From: CAYVFM01 sp964546375
GTDB taxonomy: Bacteria; Gemmatimonadota; Gemmatimonadetes; Palauibacterales; Palauibacteraceae
DNA length: 15,906 bases
Assembly (NCBI GenBank): GCA_964546375.1
Contig: CAZJJO010000043.1
Location: 1 to 15,906 of the forward strand
Direction: 5' to 3'
In this document: positions 1-6,937 of the stretch, piece by piece
How the letters are laid out: each line of letters opens with the position of its first letter
Position numbering within the stretch: the stretch's first letter is position 1
Position numbers and translations under genes: made by a program
The notes under the pieces: generated by a model
What the model was told of the DNA's origin: nothing
Databases searched by the model: none
What the model saw: only the letters and a program-made list of their open reading frames with translations

Positions 1-49
1 GCCGGGGCGCCCGGACGGCGGCCCGGTCGGCCCCGCGCCGGCCCGGGCC

Positions 50-1435
50 TCAGCCGAAGACGTGCAGCAGGTCGTTGCCGATGGCCCAGATCATGAGCGC
101 GGCGACCAGCACCACCCCCACCTGGGTCCACCGGACCCGCGTCTCCGGGCTCACCGCCTTCCCGCGCACCGCCTCGATGCCCAGGAAGACGAGCTGGCCG
201 CCGTCCAGCACCGGGATCGGCAGCAGGTTCAGGATGGCCAGGTTCACCGACAGGATCGCCATGAAGCTGAGGAAGGCCACCGCCCCCATCCGGGCCACGT
301 CGCCGCTCATCTCGGCGATCCGGACCGGGCCGGCCAGGGTGTCGGCGGAGATCGCCCCGCTGACCATCCCGCCGACGATCTCCAGGGTGCGGACCGTCCA
401 GCTCCAGGTCTGGGAGAACCCGTAGCCGGCCGCCTCCAGGGGGCCCAGCCGGCGGCCGGCGCCGGCCAGCGCGGCCTCCAGGGCGTCGCGCTCGGCGGCG
501 GCCCCGACCCGTCCGTAGCGGAGGGTGTCCCCGGCCGAGGCCAGGACGTTCTCGGACGGTCGGATCTCCAGGCGGACCCGGCCGGAGTCGCGCATCACCT
601 CCAGCGGGAGCGCCTCGCCGGGCCGCCCCTCCACCCGTGCCGCGAAGGCCTGCCAGCTCTCCACCGGGCGGCCGGCCAGCGTCAGCACCCGGTCGCCCGG
701 ACGGAGGCCGGCCGAGTCGGCCGGGCTGCCCTCGACCACCCGGCCGATCACCGGCTCCACGTCGACGCCCGCGGCGGAGCCCAGCGCCCGGGCGGCCGCC
801 TGGCGGTCCTCCTCGCCCTCGGGCATGCGGAACGCCAGGGTCCCGCCGTCGGCCAGCCGGAGCCTCGTCGAGCCGGGCGGCGCGGTGGCCAGGGCCACCT
901 GCAGGTCCTGGAAGGTCTCCACCGTCTCGCCGTTCACCGCCTCCACCCGCGCCCCGGGCGGCAGCCGCGCCAGGCCCATCGCCTCGGCGGGGAGGCTCGT
1001 CTCGTCCACCGATCCCACCCGCGCCTCCCGCTCGGGCTCGACGCCCCACACCGCCGCGATGAGCGCGAAGGCCACCACCGCGAAGAGGAAGTTCATCCCC
1101 ACGCCCGCCGAGAGCACCAGCCCCCGCGCCCAGATCGGCTTGGCGTCGAAGTCCCGGTCCGAGGGCTCCCGGTCCTCCGGGCTCCCCTCGCCCTCGATCC
1201 CCTCGAACGCCTCCTCCTCGCCCATGCCGGCCATCTTCACGTAGCCGCCCAGCGGGAGCCAGGAGATGACGTACTCGGTCTCGCCGCGCCGGAAGCCCAC
1301 CATCTTCGGGCCCAGCCCGATGGAGAAGCGGGGCACCTCGATGTCCACCGCCTTGGCGGCCCAGAAGTGGCCCAGCTCGTGGACGAAGATCAGGCCGCCC
1401 AGGATGACGGCCACGGCGACGAGGGTGGTCAGCAC
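50..1435 (-). CDS. rseP: RseP-type site-2 zinc metalloprotease with PDZ domains
   Basis: Intramembrane protease that cuts single-pass membrane proteins inside the bilayer; in relatives it clips the anti-sigma factor RseA and remnant signal peptides. The 461-residue protein has the zinc motif HELGH at residues 19-23 inside the first membrane segment, the conserved PLGGYVKM at 61-68, and the second metal-ligand motif NLLPIPVLDGG at 403-413 (Asp411). Hydrophobic segments lie near 4-24, 108-130, 385-408 and 436-453. Two PDZ-like stretches sit in the periplasmic part, about 135-205 and 228-295, the second with GSPADSAGLRPGDRV. An acidic, Glu/Asp-rich insert occupies 71-98. Length matches the family (about 450). 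Translation starts at GTG; no strong Shine-Dalgarno is visible. It is the last gene of the thiI-uppS-cdsA-dxr-rseP run, 109 bases after dxr. Family assignment is secure; the local substrate is unknown. Confidence 0.96.
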   Translation of the reverse strand: MLTTLVAVAVILGGLIFVHELGHFWAAKAVDIEVPRFSIGLGPKMVGFRRGETEYVISWLPLGGYVKMAGMGEEEAFEGIEGEGSPEDREPSDRDFDAKPIWARGLVLSAGVGMNFLFAVVAFALIAAVWGVEPEREARVGSVDETSLPAEAMGLARLPPGARVEAVNGETVETFQDLQVALATAPPGSTRLRLADGGTLAFRMPEGEEDRQAAARALGSAAGVDVEPVIGRVVEGSPADSAGLRPGDRVLTLAGRPVESWQAFAARVEGRPGEALPLEVMRDSGRVRLEIRPSENVLASAGDTLRYGRVGAAAERDALEAALAGAGRRLGPLEAAGYGFSQTWSWTVRTLEIVGGMVSGAISADTLAGPVRIAEMSGDVARMGAVAFLSFMAILSVNLAILNLLPIPVLDGGQLVFLGIEAVRGKAVSPETRVRWTQVGVVLVAALMIWAIGNDLLHVFG

Positions 1436-1544
1436 GGGTGACTCGCGGTCTCGGGGGGTTCGCGTTCGGGGCGTCGGCGACCGGGCGGCCGGCTCCGGGT
1501 CGTCGGGGCCGGACGCGGACCTTCCCGGCCGTCCCTTGACACCC

Positions 1545-2717
1545 TCACGACCCCGCGCCGTTCCCGGCCCGTCGCCGATCGACGGCGCGGGCGGCCGCCT
1601 CCCGCGCCTCGGCGTCGGCGGCCCGGACGGCCTCGAGGCTCTCCAGGGGGCCCGCCCCCACCCGCTCCAGGCACCCCTCCACCACCGCGGGGATGCCCGG
1701 GAAGTCCAGCTCGCCGGCGAGGAACGCCTCCACGGCCACCTCGTTGGCGGCGTTGAAGACCGCCGGCGCCGTGCCGCCCCGGCGGCCGGCCGCCTCCCCC
1801 AGCTCCAGCATGGGGAAGTCCGCCCGGCGGGGCTCCTCGAAGGTGAGGGGGCCCGCCGCCACCGGATCGAAGTCGGCGCCGCCGTCGTCCGGCCGGTCCG
1901 GATGGGCCAGCGCGTGGAGGATCGGAAGCTCCATGTCGGGCTCGCCCACCTGGGCCAGCACCGACCCGTCCCGCAGCTCCACCAGGGCGTGGACCACCGA
2001 CTGGGGATGGACGACGACGTCGATGCGGTCGTAGCCCAGGCCGAACAGGTGGTGGGCCTCGACGACCTCCAGCGCCTTGTTGGCCAGGGTGGCCGAGTCC
2101 ACCGTGATCTTCGGGCCCATCTCCCAGGTGGGGTGGTCCAGGGCGTCCTCCGGCCCCAGCCCCGGGAACCGGGAGGCCGGGACCTCCCGGAAGGGCCCGC
2201 CCGAGGCGGTGAGCACGATCCTCCGGACGTCCCGCCGGCGCCGGCCCTCGAGGCACTGGTGGACGGCGCTGTGCTCGCTGTCGACCGGCACCAGCTCGCC
2301 GTCCCCCTCCCGCCGGGCGTCCAGCACCAGCTCGCCCCCGGCCACCAGCGACTCCTTGTTGGCCAGCGCCACCCGCCGGCCCGCCCGGAGCGCCCGCACC
2401 GTGGGCTCGAGACCCGCCACCCCGACCAGGGCGTTCACCGCGATCTCCACCCCCGGCGCCGCGGCGGCCTCGACCACCGCCTCGCGGCCGAAGCGCCACT
2501 CGCCCTCCCAGGCGGGCTCGAAATCCGCGGGCGGCTCGTCGGCCAGCGCCACGAAATCGGGCTCCAGCTCGCGGGCCAGGCGGTCCAGCTCGCGGGCGCT
2601 GCTGCGTGCGGTCAGCACCGCCGCCCGGAAACGGTCCGGATGGCGTCGGAGGACCGCCGCCGTCGAGCGGCCGATCGAGCCGGTGGCGCCGAGCACCGCC
2701 ACCCCCCGGGGCGTCAT
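1545..2717 (-). CDS. dxr: 1-deoxy-D-xylulose 5-phosphate reductoisomerase
   Basis: Converts DXP to 2-C-methyl-D-erythritol 4-phosphate with NADPH, the first committed step of the MEP isoprenoid pathway (cytosolic, fosmidomycin target). Visible in the 390 residues: NADPH loop GATGSIG at 10-16, ANKESLVAGG at 119-128, metal-binding VDSEHSA at 145-151 (Asp146, Glu148), ASGGPF at 171-176, MGPKITVDSATL at 200-211, NKALEVVEAHHLF at 213-225 (third metal ligand Glu217), and HPQSVVHA at 237-244. All catalytic positions I can align by eye are present. The frame is open far upstream, but the ATG at 2717 is chosen because it overlaps the cdsA stop as ATGA and starts directly before the Rossmann strand. 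This coupling suggests co-translation with cdsA. Length is typical (about 390-400). Confidence 0.97.
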   Translation of the reverse strand: MTPRGVAVLGATGSIGRSTAAVLRRHPDRFRAAVLTARSSARELDRLARELEPDFVALADEPPADFEPAWEGEWRFGREAVVEAAAAPGVEIAVNALVGVAGLEPTVRALRAGRRVALANKESLVAGGELVLDARREGDGELVPVDSEHSAVHQCLEGRRRRDVRRIVLTASGGPFREVPASRFPGLGPEDALDHPTWEMGPKITVDSATLANKALEVVEAHHLFGLGYDRIDVVVHPQSVVHALVELRDGSVLAQVGEPDMELPILHALAHPDRPDDGGADFDPVAAGPLTFEEPRRADFPMLELGEAAGRRGGTAPAVFNAANEVAVEAFLAGELDFPGIPAVVEGCLERVGAGPLESLEAVRAADAEAREAAARAVDRRRAGNGAGS

Positions 2718-3571
2718 CCGGCCGCCCCCGTCCAGGCCAGGAAGAGGTGGGCCACCGGGATCGTCCACAGCAGCGAGTCCATCCGGTCCATGAGGCCGCC
2801 GTGTCCCGGCAGGAGGTCGGAGGCGTCCTTGGCCCCGCACTCCCGCTTGACGGCCGACTCGGCCAGGTCGCCCATCACCGCCGCCGCGGCCAGCAGCAGC
2901 CCCAGCGCCGCCGCCGGCAGGAGGCCCAGGCCCGGGAGCGGGCCGCCCGCGCCCCCCGCCAGCGGGAGCACCGCCGCGGCGTAGGCCGCCGTCGCCGCGG
3001 GGCCCGCCGCCAGGGCGGCCACCGCGCCGGCCACGGTCTTGTTGGGGCTCACCGACGGCGCCAGCGGCCGCCGCCCCCAGGCCCGCCCCCCGAAGTAGGC
3101 GGCGGTGTCCACGATCCAGGTGACCACCACCGGCAGGAAGAACACCAGGGTCCCGGGGATCCGCGCCGACGCGTGGTCGGCCCGAAGGGGCACGGCGAAC
3201 GAGAGGAGCCCGCCCACGTAGAGGACCGAGAACGCCGCCAGCGCCGCCGCCGTGGCGGGACCCTCCCCGGGCTCGTACCGGACCAGCGCCAGGGCGAGCG
3301 CCGCCGGGGCCACGGCGGCCGCCGCCGTCCAGGCCGGCCCGACGCCCAGCGCCGCCGCGGCCACCGGCAGGGCCGCCGAGGCCGCCACGGTCGGCACAGG
3401 CAGGACGGGCCGCCCCGCCCCGCGGAGCATCCCCACCATCTCGGCGGCGCCGACCGCGGCCAGCAGGGCGACGCCCGCCACGAAGAACCATCCGCCGACC
3501 CACGTGACGGCCGCGCACAGGGGGATGCCCACCCCGGCCACGGCCAGGCGACGCCGCAGCTCCCGGCTCAC
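2714..3571 (-). CDS. cdsA: Phosphatidate cytidylyltransferase (CDP-diacylglycerol synthase)
   Basis: Integral membrane enzyme making CDP-diacylglycerol from phosphatidic acid and CTP, the entry to phospholipid synthesis. The 285-residue protein is almost entirely hydrophobic, with roughly eight membrane segments. It ends with the family signature: AVKRECGAKDASD at 240-252 followed by LLPGHGGLMDRMDS at 253-266, carrying the KR, KD and DRxD residues. The upstream SPNKTVAG segment at 175-182 corresponds to the family's SPxKTxEG motif but has Ala where Glu is usual. Start is GTG at 3571. It lies 58 bases downstream of uppS, and its stop overlaps the dxr ATG. PlsC, encoded about 10 kb away in the window, makes its substrate. 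The assignment is secure; only the Glu-to-Ala change is notable. Confidence 0.95.
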   Translation of the reverse strand: MSRELRRRLAVAGVGIPLCAAVTWVGGWFFVAGVALLAAVGAAEMVGMLRGAGRPVLPVPTVAASAALPVAAAALGVGPAWTAAAAVAPAALALALVRYEPGEGPATAAALAAFSVLYVGGLLSFAVPLRADHASARIPGTLVFFLPVVVTWIVDTAAYFGGRAWGRRPLAPSVSPNKTVAGAVAALAAGPAATAAYAAAVLPLAGGAGGPLPGLGLLPAAALGLLLAAAAVMGDLAESAVKRECGAKDASDLLPGHGGLMDRMDSLLWTIPVAHLFLAWTGAAG

Positions 3572-3629
3572 CGTCTCCGGCCCCCGCCCTCCGGCGGCCG
3601 CCCCCCCGGGCCCGCGCCCACGCCGGCCC

Positions 3630-4391
3630 TCAGGTCCCGATGCCGCCGAAGCGGCGATCGCGGCCCTGGAAGTCGCGGATCGCCCGGTAGAAGGCGCCCC
3701 GGTCGAAGTCGGGCCACAGCACGTCGTCGACCCGGAGCTCGGCGTAGGCGATCTGCCAGAGCAGGAAGTTGGAGATCCGCTCCTCGCCCGAGGTCCGGAT
3801 CAGCAGGTCGGGATCCGGCCAGCCGGCCGTGTACAGCTCCTCCGCGAAGCGGCCCTCGTCGATGTCCTCGGCCCGCAGGGTGTCCAGCACGGCCTTGCGG
3901 GCGAGCTTCCGCGCCGCGTGGACGATCTCGGCCCGCCCCCCGTAGCTGATGGCCAGGTTGAGCTGGAGCCGGTCGCCCTCCCGCGTGGCCCGCTGCAGCT
4001 CCTCGACCGCCTGCAGGGCGCTGTCGGGCAGGTCGTCGAGCTCGCCGAAGACCTGGACCCGGACGCCGTGATCGGCCAGCTCGTCCTTCTCCCGGTCGAC
4101 GAACTCGCGGAGCAGCTCCATCAGCGCCTCCACCTCCTCATCCGGCCGGGCCCAGTTCTCGCGCGAGAAGGCGTAGAGCGTGAGGTGGTCGACGCCGACG
4201 GCCAGGGCGGCCTCCACCGTCTCCCGGACCGCCTCCATCCCCCGCCGGTGCCCCTCCCAGCGCGGCAGGTCCCGCCGCCGGGCCCAGCGCCCGTTGCCGT
4301 CCATGATGACGGCGACGTGGTCCGGCGCCTCCCCGGCCTCTCGGATCTCCTCCAGCAGGCGCTCGGCCGTCGTCCCCCCTTCCCCGCTCAC
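3630..4391 (-). CDS. uppS: Undecaprenyl diphosphate synthase (cis-prenyltransferase)
   Basis: Adds isopentenyl units in cis to farnesyl diphosphate to make the C55 carrier lipid for peptidoglycan and other surface glycans. The 253-residue protein shows the catalytic IMDGNGRWA at 29-37 (Asp31 is the general catalytic Asp), LTLYAFSRENWARP in the first half, NLAISYGGRAEIV in the middle, and DLLIRTSGEERISNFLLWQ with ELRVDDVLWPDF near the end, as in E. coli UppS. It starts with GTG at 4391, preceded by GGAGGGG at a good distance (7 nt). This GTG overlaps the thiI stop (GTGA), so translational coupling to thiI is likely. The usual order uppS-cdsA-dxr-rseP follows it. Length is typical (about 250). 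Confidence 0.97.
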   Translation of the reverse strand: MSGEGGTTAERLLEEIREAGEAPDHVAVIMDGNGRWARRRDLPRWEGHRRGMEAVRETVEAALAVGVDHLTLYAFSRENWARPDEEVEALMELLREFVDREKDELADHGVRVQVFGELDDLPDSALQAVEELQRATREGDRLQLNLAISYGGRAEIVHAARKLARKAVLDTLRAEDIDEGRFAEELYTAGWPDPDLLIRTSGEERISNFLLWQIAYAELRVDDVLWPDFDRGAFYRAIRDFQGRDRRFGGIGT

Positions 4392-5917
4392 CCGTCGTCC
4401 CCTCCGGCGGGGTCGGCCTCCCGGCGCAGGCGCCGGACCCCGCCCCGCAGGCTGTAGGCCTCGTAGCCCGCCGCCTGCATCCGCTCGGCCAGGTGGGCGG
4501 TGCGGGTCCCCCGCTCGCAGCAGAGGACGTAGGTCCGCTCCGGATCCAGCTCGTCGAAGCTGGCCGACAGCTCCGAGAACTCGCGCCGCTCGGCCCCGTC
4601 GGGGTGCCAGCGCCGGTAGCTCTCGCGGTCCCGCGTGTCCAGGACCACCGCGTCCTCGTCGATGTCGTCGACGAAGAGGCCCGGGGTCACCAGCTCCGCG
4701 GGCTCCACCCCCCGGAGGTCCACCGTCTCCCGCGTCTCCAGCGCCCGTTCGACCGCCGCCGGATCCACGGCCTCCTCCTGCTCCCGGGCCCGCTCGGGCG
4801 TGGAGGCCGTGACCGGGTAGTCGGCGGTCAGCGCGCAGTACTCACGGACCCGGGCGGAGAGGTCGTGGGTCCCGATCCGGCGGGCCCGGGCCATGATCTC
4901 CTCCTTGTCGAAGCCCGCCAGCGGACGGAGGACCGGCAGGTCGGCGGCGTCGTCGATGGCGTGGAGGTTGGACAGCGTCTGCGAGGAGACCTGGCCGATG
5001 GACTCGCCGGTGACCAGCGCCTCCGCCCCGACCTCCCGGGCCACCTCCGCGCCGGCGCGGTACATCAGCCGCTTCAGGACCACCTGGAGGTAGGAGCCGT
5101 CGACGCTCTCCTCCATCTCCCGCACCACCGGGTTGAAGTCCAGCACGTGGGCCCGGGGACGGAGGCCGTGGCTCCAGTCGTCGGCCAGGACCTTGGCGAC
5201 CTCGAGGGTCAGCCGGCGGTAGGCCGCCCCTCCCAGGTTGCAGAAGAGGTAGTCCACCTCCACGCCCCGCCGCAGGGCCATCCAGGCGGCCACCGCCGAG
5301 TCGTAGCCGCCCGAGACCAGGGCCAGGGCCTTCCCCTGCACCCCGGCCGGCAGGCCGCCGGCCCCCTCCATCCGGCGGGAGAACAGGTAGGCGCGGTCCT
5401 CCCGCACCTCCACCCGGACCTCCACGCCCGGGTCGTCCAGGTCGACCTCGGCGCCGGGGTTGAGGGCGGCGCCCAGCTCCTCCATCACGTCGCGCGAGTC
5501 GAAGGGATGCTCGCCGCTTCGCCGGGAGCGGACGGCGTAGGTCCGCCCGCGGACCCGGTCGTGGAACAGCCGCTCGCCGGTCTCGACGATGGCGTCCAGC
5601 CGGGGCTCGCAGGTCCCCTCCACCGGCGAGTAGGAGCTGAGCCCGAACACCCGTCCCAGCACCTCGAAGGCCCGCTCGTCCTCGGCCTCGACGAACATCC
5701 GGCTCCACTGGCGGTCCACCTCGGCCTCGACGCCGGTGGCGTCCAGGGCGTCCCGGAGGTTGTCGGCCAGCCGCCGCTGGAACCGGCTCCGGGTGCGCCG
5801 GGACTTGGTGGCCAGCTCGCCGGACAGCCGCAGCAGGGCCCGGGCCCTCTCCGGCTGCGTCGGAGCCGAGCCGGCGCCGGCGTCGACCGGGTCGGTGGGC
5901 GGCGCGTCGGTGGTCAT
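4388..5917 (-). CDS. thiI: tRNA uracil 4-sulfurtransferase ThiI with rhodanese domain
   Basis: Activates U8 of tRNA by adenylation and transfers persulfide sulfur to give 4-thiouridine; in relatives with a rhodanese domain it can also feed sulfur to ThiS for the thiamine thiazole. The 509-residue protein has a ferredoxin-like N-terminal part with LSGELATKSRRTRSRF (31-46), a THUMP domain about 75-180, the PP-loop SGGYDSAV at 202-209, SQTLSNLHAIDD at 312-323, and Cys361 in REYCAL, which matches E. coli Cys344. The C-terminal rhodanese domain (about 400-500) carries CCERGTR at 466-472, the persulfide-carrying loop of E. coli Cys456. Both redox cysteines are therefore present. The ATG at 5917 was chosen although the frame is open further upstream, because the upstream stretch is low-complexity and promoter-like. 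It leads the uppS operon and overlaps uppS by GTGA. Confidence 0.93.
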   Translation of the reverse strand: MTTDAPPTDPVDAGAGSAPTQPERARALLRLSGELATKSRRTRSRFQRRLADNLRDALDATGVEAEVDRQWSRMFVEAEDERAFEVLGRVFGLSSYSPVEGTCEPRLDAIVETGERLFHDRVRGRTYAVRSRRSGEHPFDSRDVMEELGAALNPGAEVDLDDPGVEVRVEVREDRAYLFSRRMEGAGGLPAGVQGKALALVSGGYDSAVAAWMALRRGVEVDYLFCNLGGAAYRRLTLEVAKVLADDWSHGLRPRAHVLDFNPVVREMEESVDGSYLQVVLKRLMYRAGAEVAREVGAEALVTGESIGQVSSQTLSNLHAIDDAADLPVLRPLAGFDKEEIMARARRIGTHDLSARVREYCALTADYPVTASTPERAREQEEAVDPAAVERALETRETVDLRGVEPAELVTPGLFVDDIDEDAVVLDTRDRESYRRWHPDGAERREFSELSASFDELDPERTYVLCCERGTRTAHLAERMQAAGYEAYSLRGGVRRLRREADPAGGDDG

Positions 5918-6178
5918 GGCTGCGCTCGGAAGCGGGGGTCGTGGGGACGGACGGGGCCGCGGCCGGGCCCGCCCGCGGCGGACGGGGATCCTACCGCCCG
6001 CCGCGGGCCGCGTTCCGATCCCGATATCGGACCTCCCGGCCACGGGTCCGGCAAGATAGGGCGAGCCCCCCGGACGGTCCACGCGGCCCCCACGCGCAGT
6101 GCCCGGCACCCCCCGACCGCAACGCGCTCGTCCCCCGGCGTGTGCCGGTCCCGCCCGGCCCCACGGGAACGTCGGGGC
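5918..6178. other. Divergent intergenic region between thiI and the barrel gene
   Basis: This gap of about 260 bases before the barrel promoter holds no credible gene; the reading frames crossing it are proline/arginine-rich GC artefacts. It contains the perfect 10-nt palindrome CCGATATCGG at 6021-6030. A weak minus-strand promoter for thiI can be drawn: TTGCCG (6054 to 6049), a 17-base spacer, then TCCGAT (6031 to 6026). It matches consensus poorly (4/6 and 3/6), so I do not call it firmly. Confidence 0.4.
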
Positions 6179-6208
6179 TTGAGTCTGGCCGTACAACGGC
6201 TGTATATT
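6179..6208 (+). promoter_or_regulatory. Sigma70-type promoter of the barrel gene
   Basis: TTGAGT at 6179-6184 and TATATT at 6203-6208 are separated by 18 bases, a good match to -35 and -10 elements. The stretch is strikingly AT-rich against its surroundings. Transcription would start near 6215, leaving a leader of about 65 bases before the ATG at 6280. Confidence 0.75.
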
Positions 6209-6263
6209 GGAGGCTGACATTCGGGCCGCGGGCGAATCAGGCTCGAAAACGAGAATCATTCAG

Positions 6264-6269
6264 AGGAGG
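6264..6269 (+). promoter_or_regulatory. Ribosome binding site of the barrel gene
   Basis: AGGAGG, extended by three further G residues, lies 10 bases before the ATG at 6280. It decides this start over other in-frame positions further upstream. Confidence 0.8.
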
Positions 6270-6279
6270 GGGTTGCAGC

Positions 6280-6762
6280 ATGTTCGACCGCTTCAGCAAG
6301 CAGTTCCTGGGAATCCTGACCGCGGCCGCGATCGCCGGGGCGTTCAGCCTCGCGGCGCCGGCCACGGCCGACGCGCAGGTCAGCTTCGGCGTCCAGGGCA
6401 ACTACGGCACCGAGGTCGAGGCCATCGGCGTCGGGCCGCGGGTCAACTTCGACATCCCGGGCGCCCAGGGCTTCGGCCTGGCCGGGAGCTTCGACTACTT
6501 CTTCCCGGACGGCTTCGACTACTGGGAGATCAACGCGAACGCCACTTACGGCTTCGCGGGCCAGAGCAACCTCGGGCCCTATGTCGGTGCGGGCTTCAAC
6601 CACGCCAACAGCGAGGCTGGCGGCGTCTCGGTCAGCAACACGGGGCTGAATCTCCTCGGCGGCGTCGAGTTCGGCGGCGGGGGCATCACGCCCTTCGTCG
6701 AGGGACGCTACGCCACGACGGGGACCGGCCAGCTCGTGCTCACCGGGGGCATCCTGTTCTGA
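6280..6762 (+). CDS. Small outer-membrane beta-barrel protein with signal peptide
   Basis: A 160-residue secreted protein, and the only plus-strand gene here. Residues 1-33 form a signal peptide: a basic start (FDRFSK), a hydrophobic core with TAAAIAGAFSLAAP, and an ADA-Q cleavage site near 31-33. The mature part alternates polar and aromatic residues with Gly/Asn turns (for example GPRVNFDI, AGSFDYFF, YWEINANATYGF, LGPYVGAGFNH, GVEFGGG). It ends in LTGGILF, the terminal Phe being the usual BAM-recognition signal. That pattern fits an OmpX/OmpA-like eight-strand barrel of about 125 residues. Function is not recognisable; it could be a structural porin-like or adhesion barrel. It has its own promoter, a strong ribosome site and a strong terminator, so it is monocistronic and probably well expressed. 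Confidence 0.88.
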   Translation: MFDRFSKQFLGILTAAAIAGAFSLAAPATADAQVSFGVQGNYGTEVEAIGVGPRVNFDIPGAQGFGLAGSFDYFFPDGFDYWEINANATYGFAGQSNLGPYVGAGFNHANSEAGGVSVSNTGLNLLGGVEFGGGGITPFVEGRYATTGTGQLVLTGGILF

Positions 6763-6824
6763 CGGACGGGACGGCCTGAAGGACGCGCGGCGTCGGCTCC
6801 GGCCGGCGTCGAGCGGAGGACTGG

Positions 6825-6854
6825 AAAAGGGGCGGCCGATCGGCCGCCCCTTTT
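6825..6854. terminator. Perfect palindromic rho-independent terminator
   Basis: A 30-base perfect inverted repeat: an A4 run and GGGGCGGCCGA on the left, with the exact complement ending in T4 on the right, followed by CTTTT. It works as a terminator for the barrel gene 62 bases upstream. By symmetry (A-run and T-run on both sides) it can also stop minus-strand transcripts leaving the PAS-GGDEF-EAL gene. Confidence 0.9.
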
Positions 6855-6874
6855 CTTTTGCGTCTCCGTGGGGT

Positions 6875-6905
6875 CCCCTCCGTCGGATCCCCGCGACGGA
6901 AGGGG
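6875..6905. repeat. Inverted repeat downstream of the GGDEF-EAL gene
   Basis: CCCCTCCGTCG (6875-6885) pairs with CGACGGAAGGGG (6894-6905) with a single bulged A and an 8-base loop, giving 11 base pairs. It lies 33 bases beyond the minus-strand gene's stop and ahead of the palindromic terminator. No T-run follows on either strand, so it may protect a 3' end rather than terminate. Confidence 0.45.
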
Positions 6906-6937
6906 AAAGCCCCCGCAGCACGGTCCCGGAGCGGCCG

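Noticed and set aside
62..1441. Long plus-strand frame of 459 codons opposite rseP, and similar long frames opposite nearly all other genes
   Set aside because: These are His/Pro/Gly/Arg-rich shadow frames caused by GC-rich third positions; none shows a domain, while the minus strand carries clear conserved enzymes.
2718..3518. N-terminal extension of Dxr in the open frame upstream
   Set aside because: The extension is the out-of-frame shadow of cdsA; the conserved Rossmann strand starts at the ATG at 2717.
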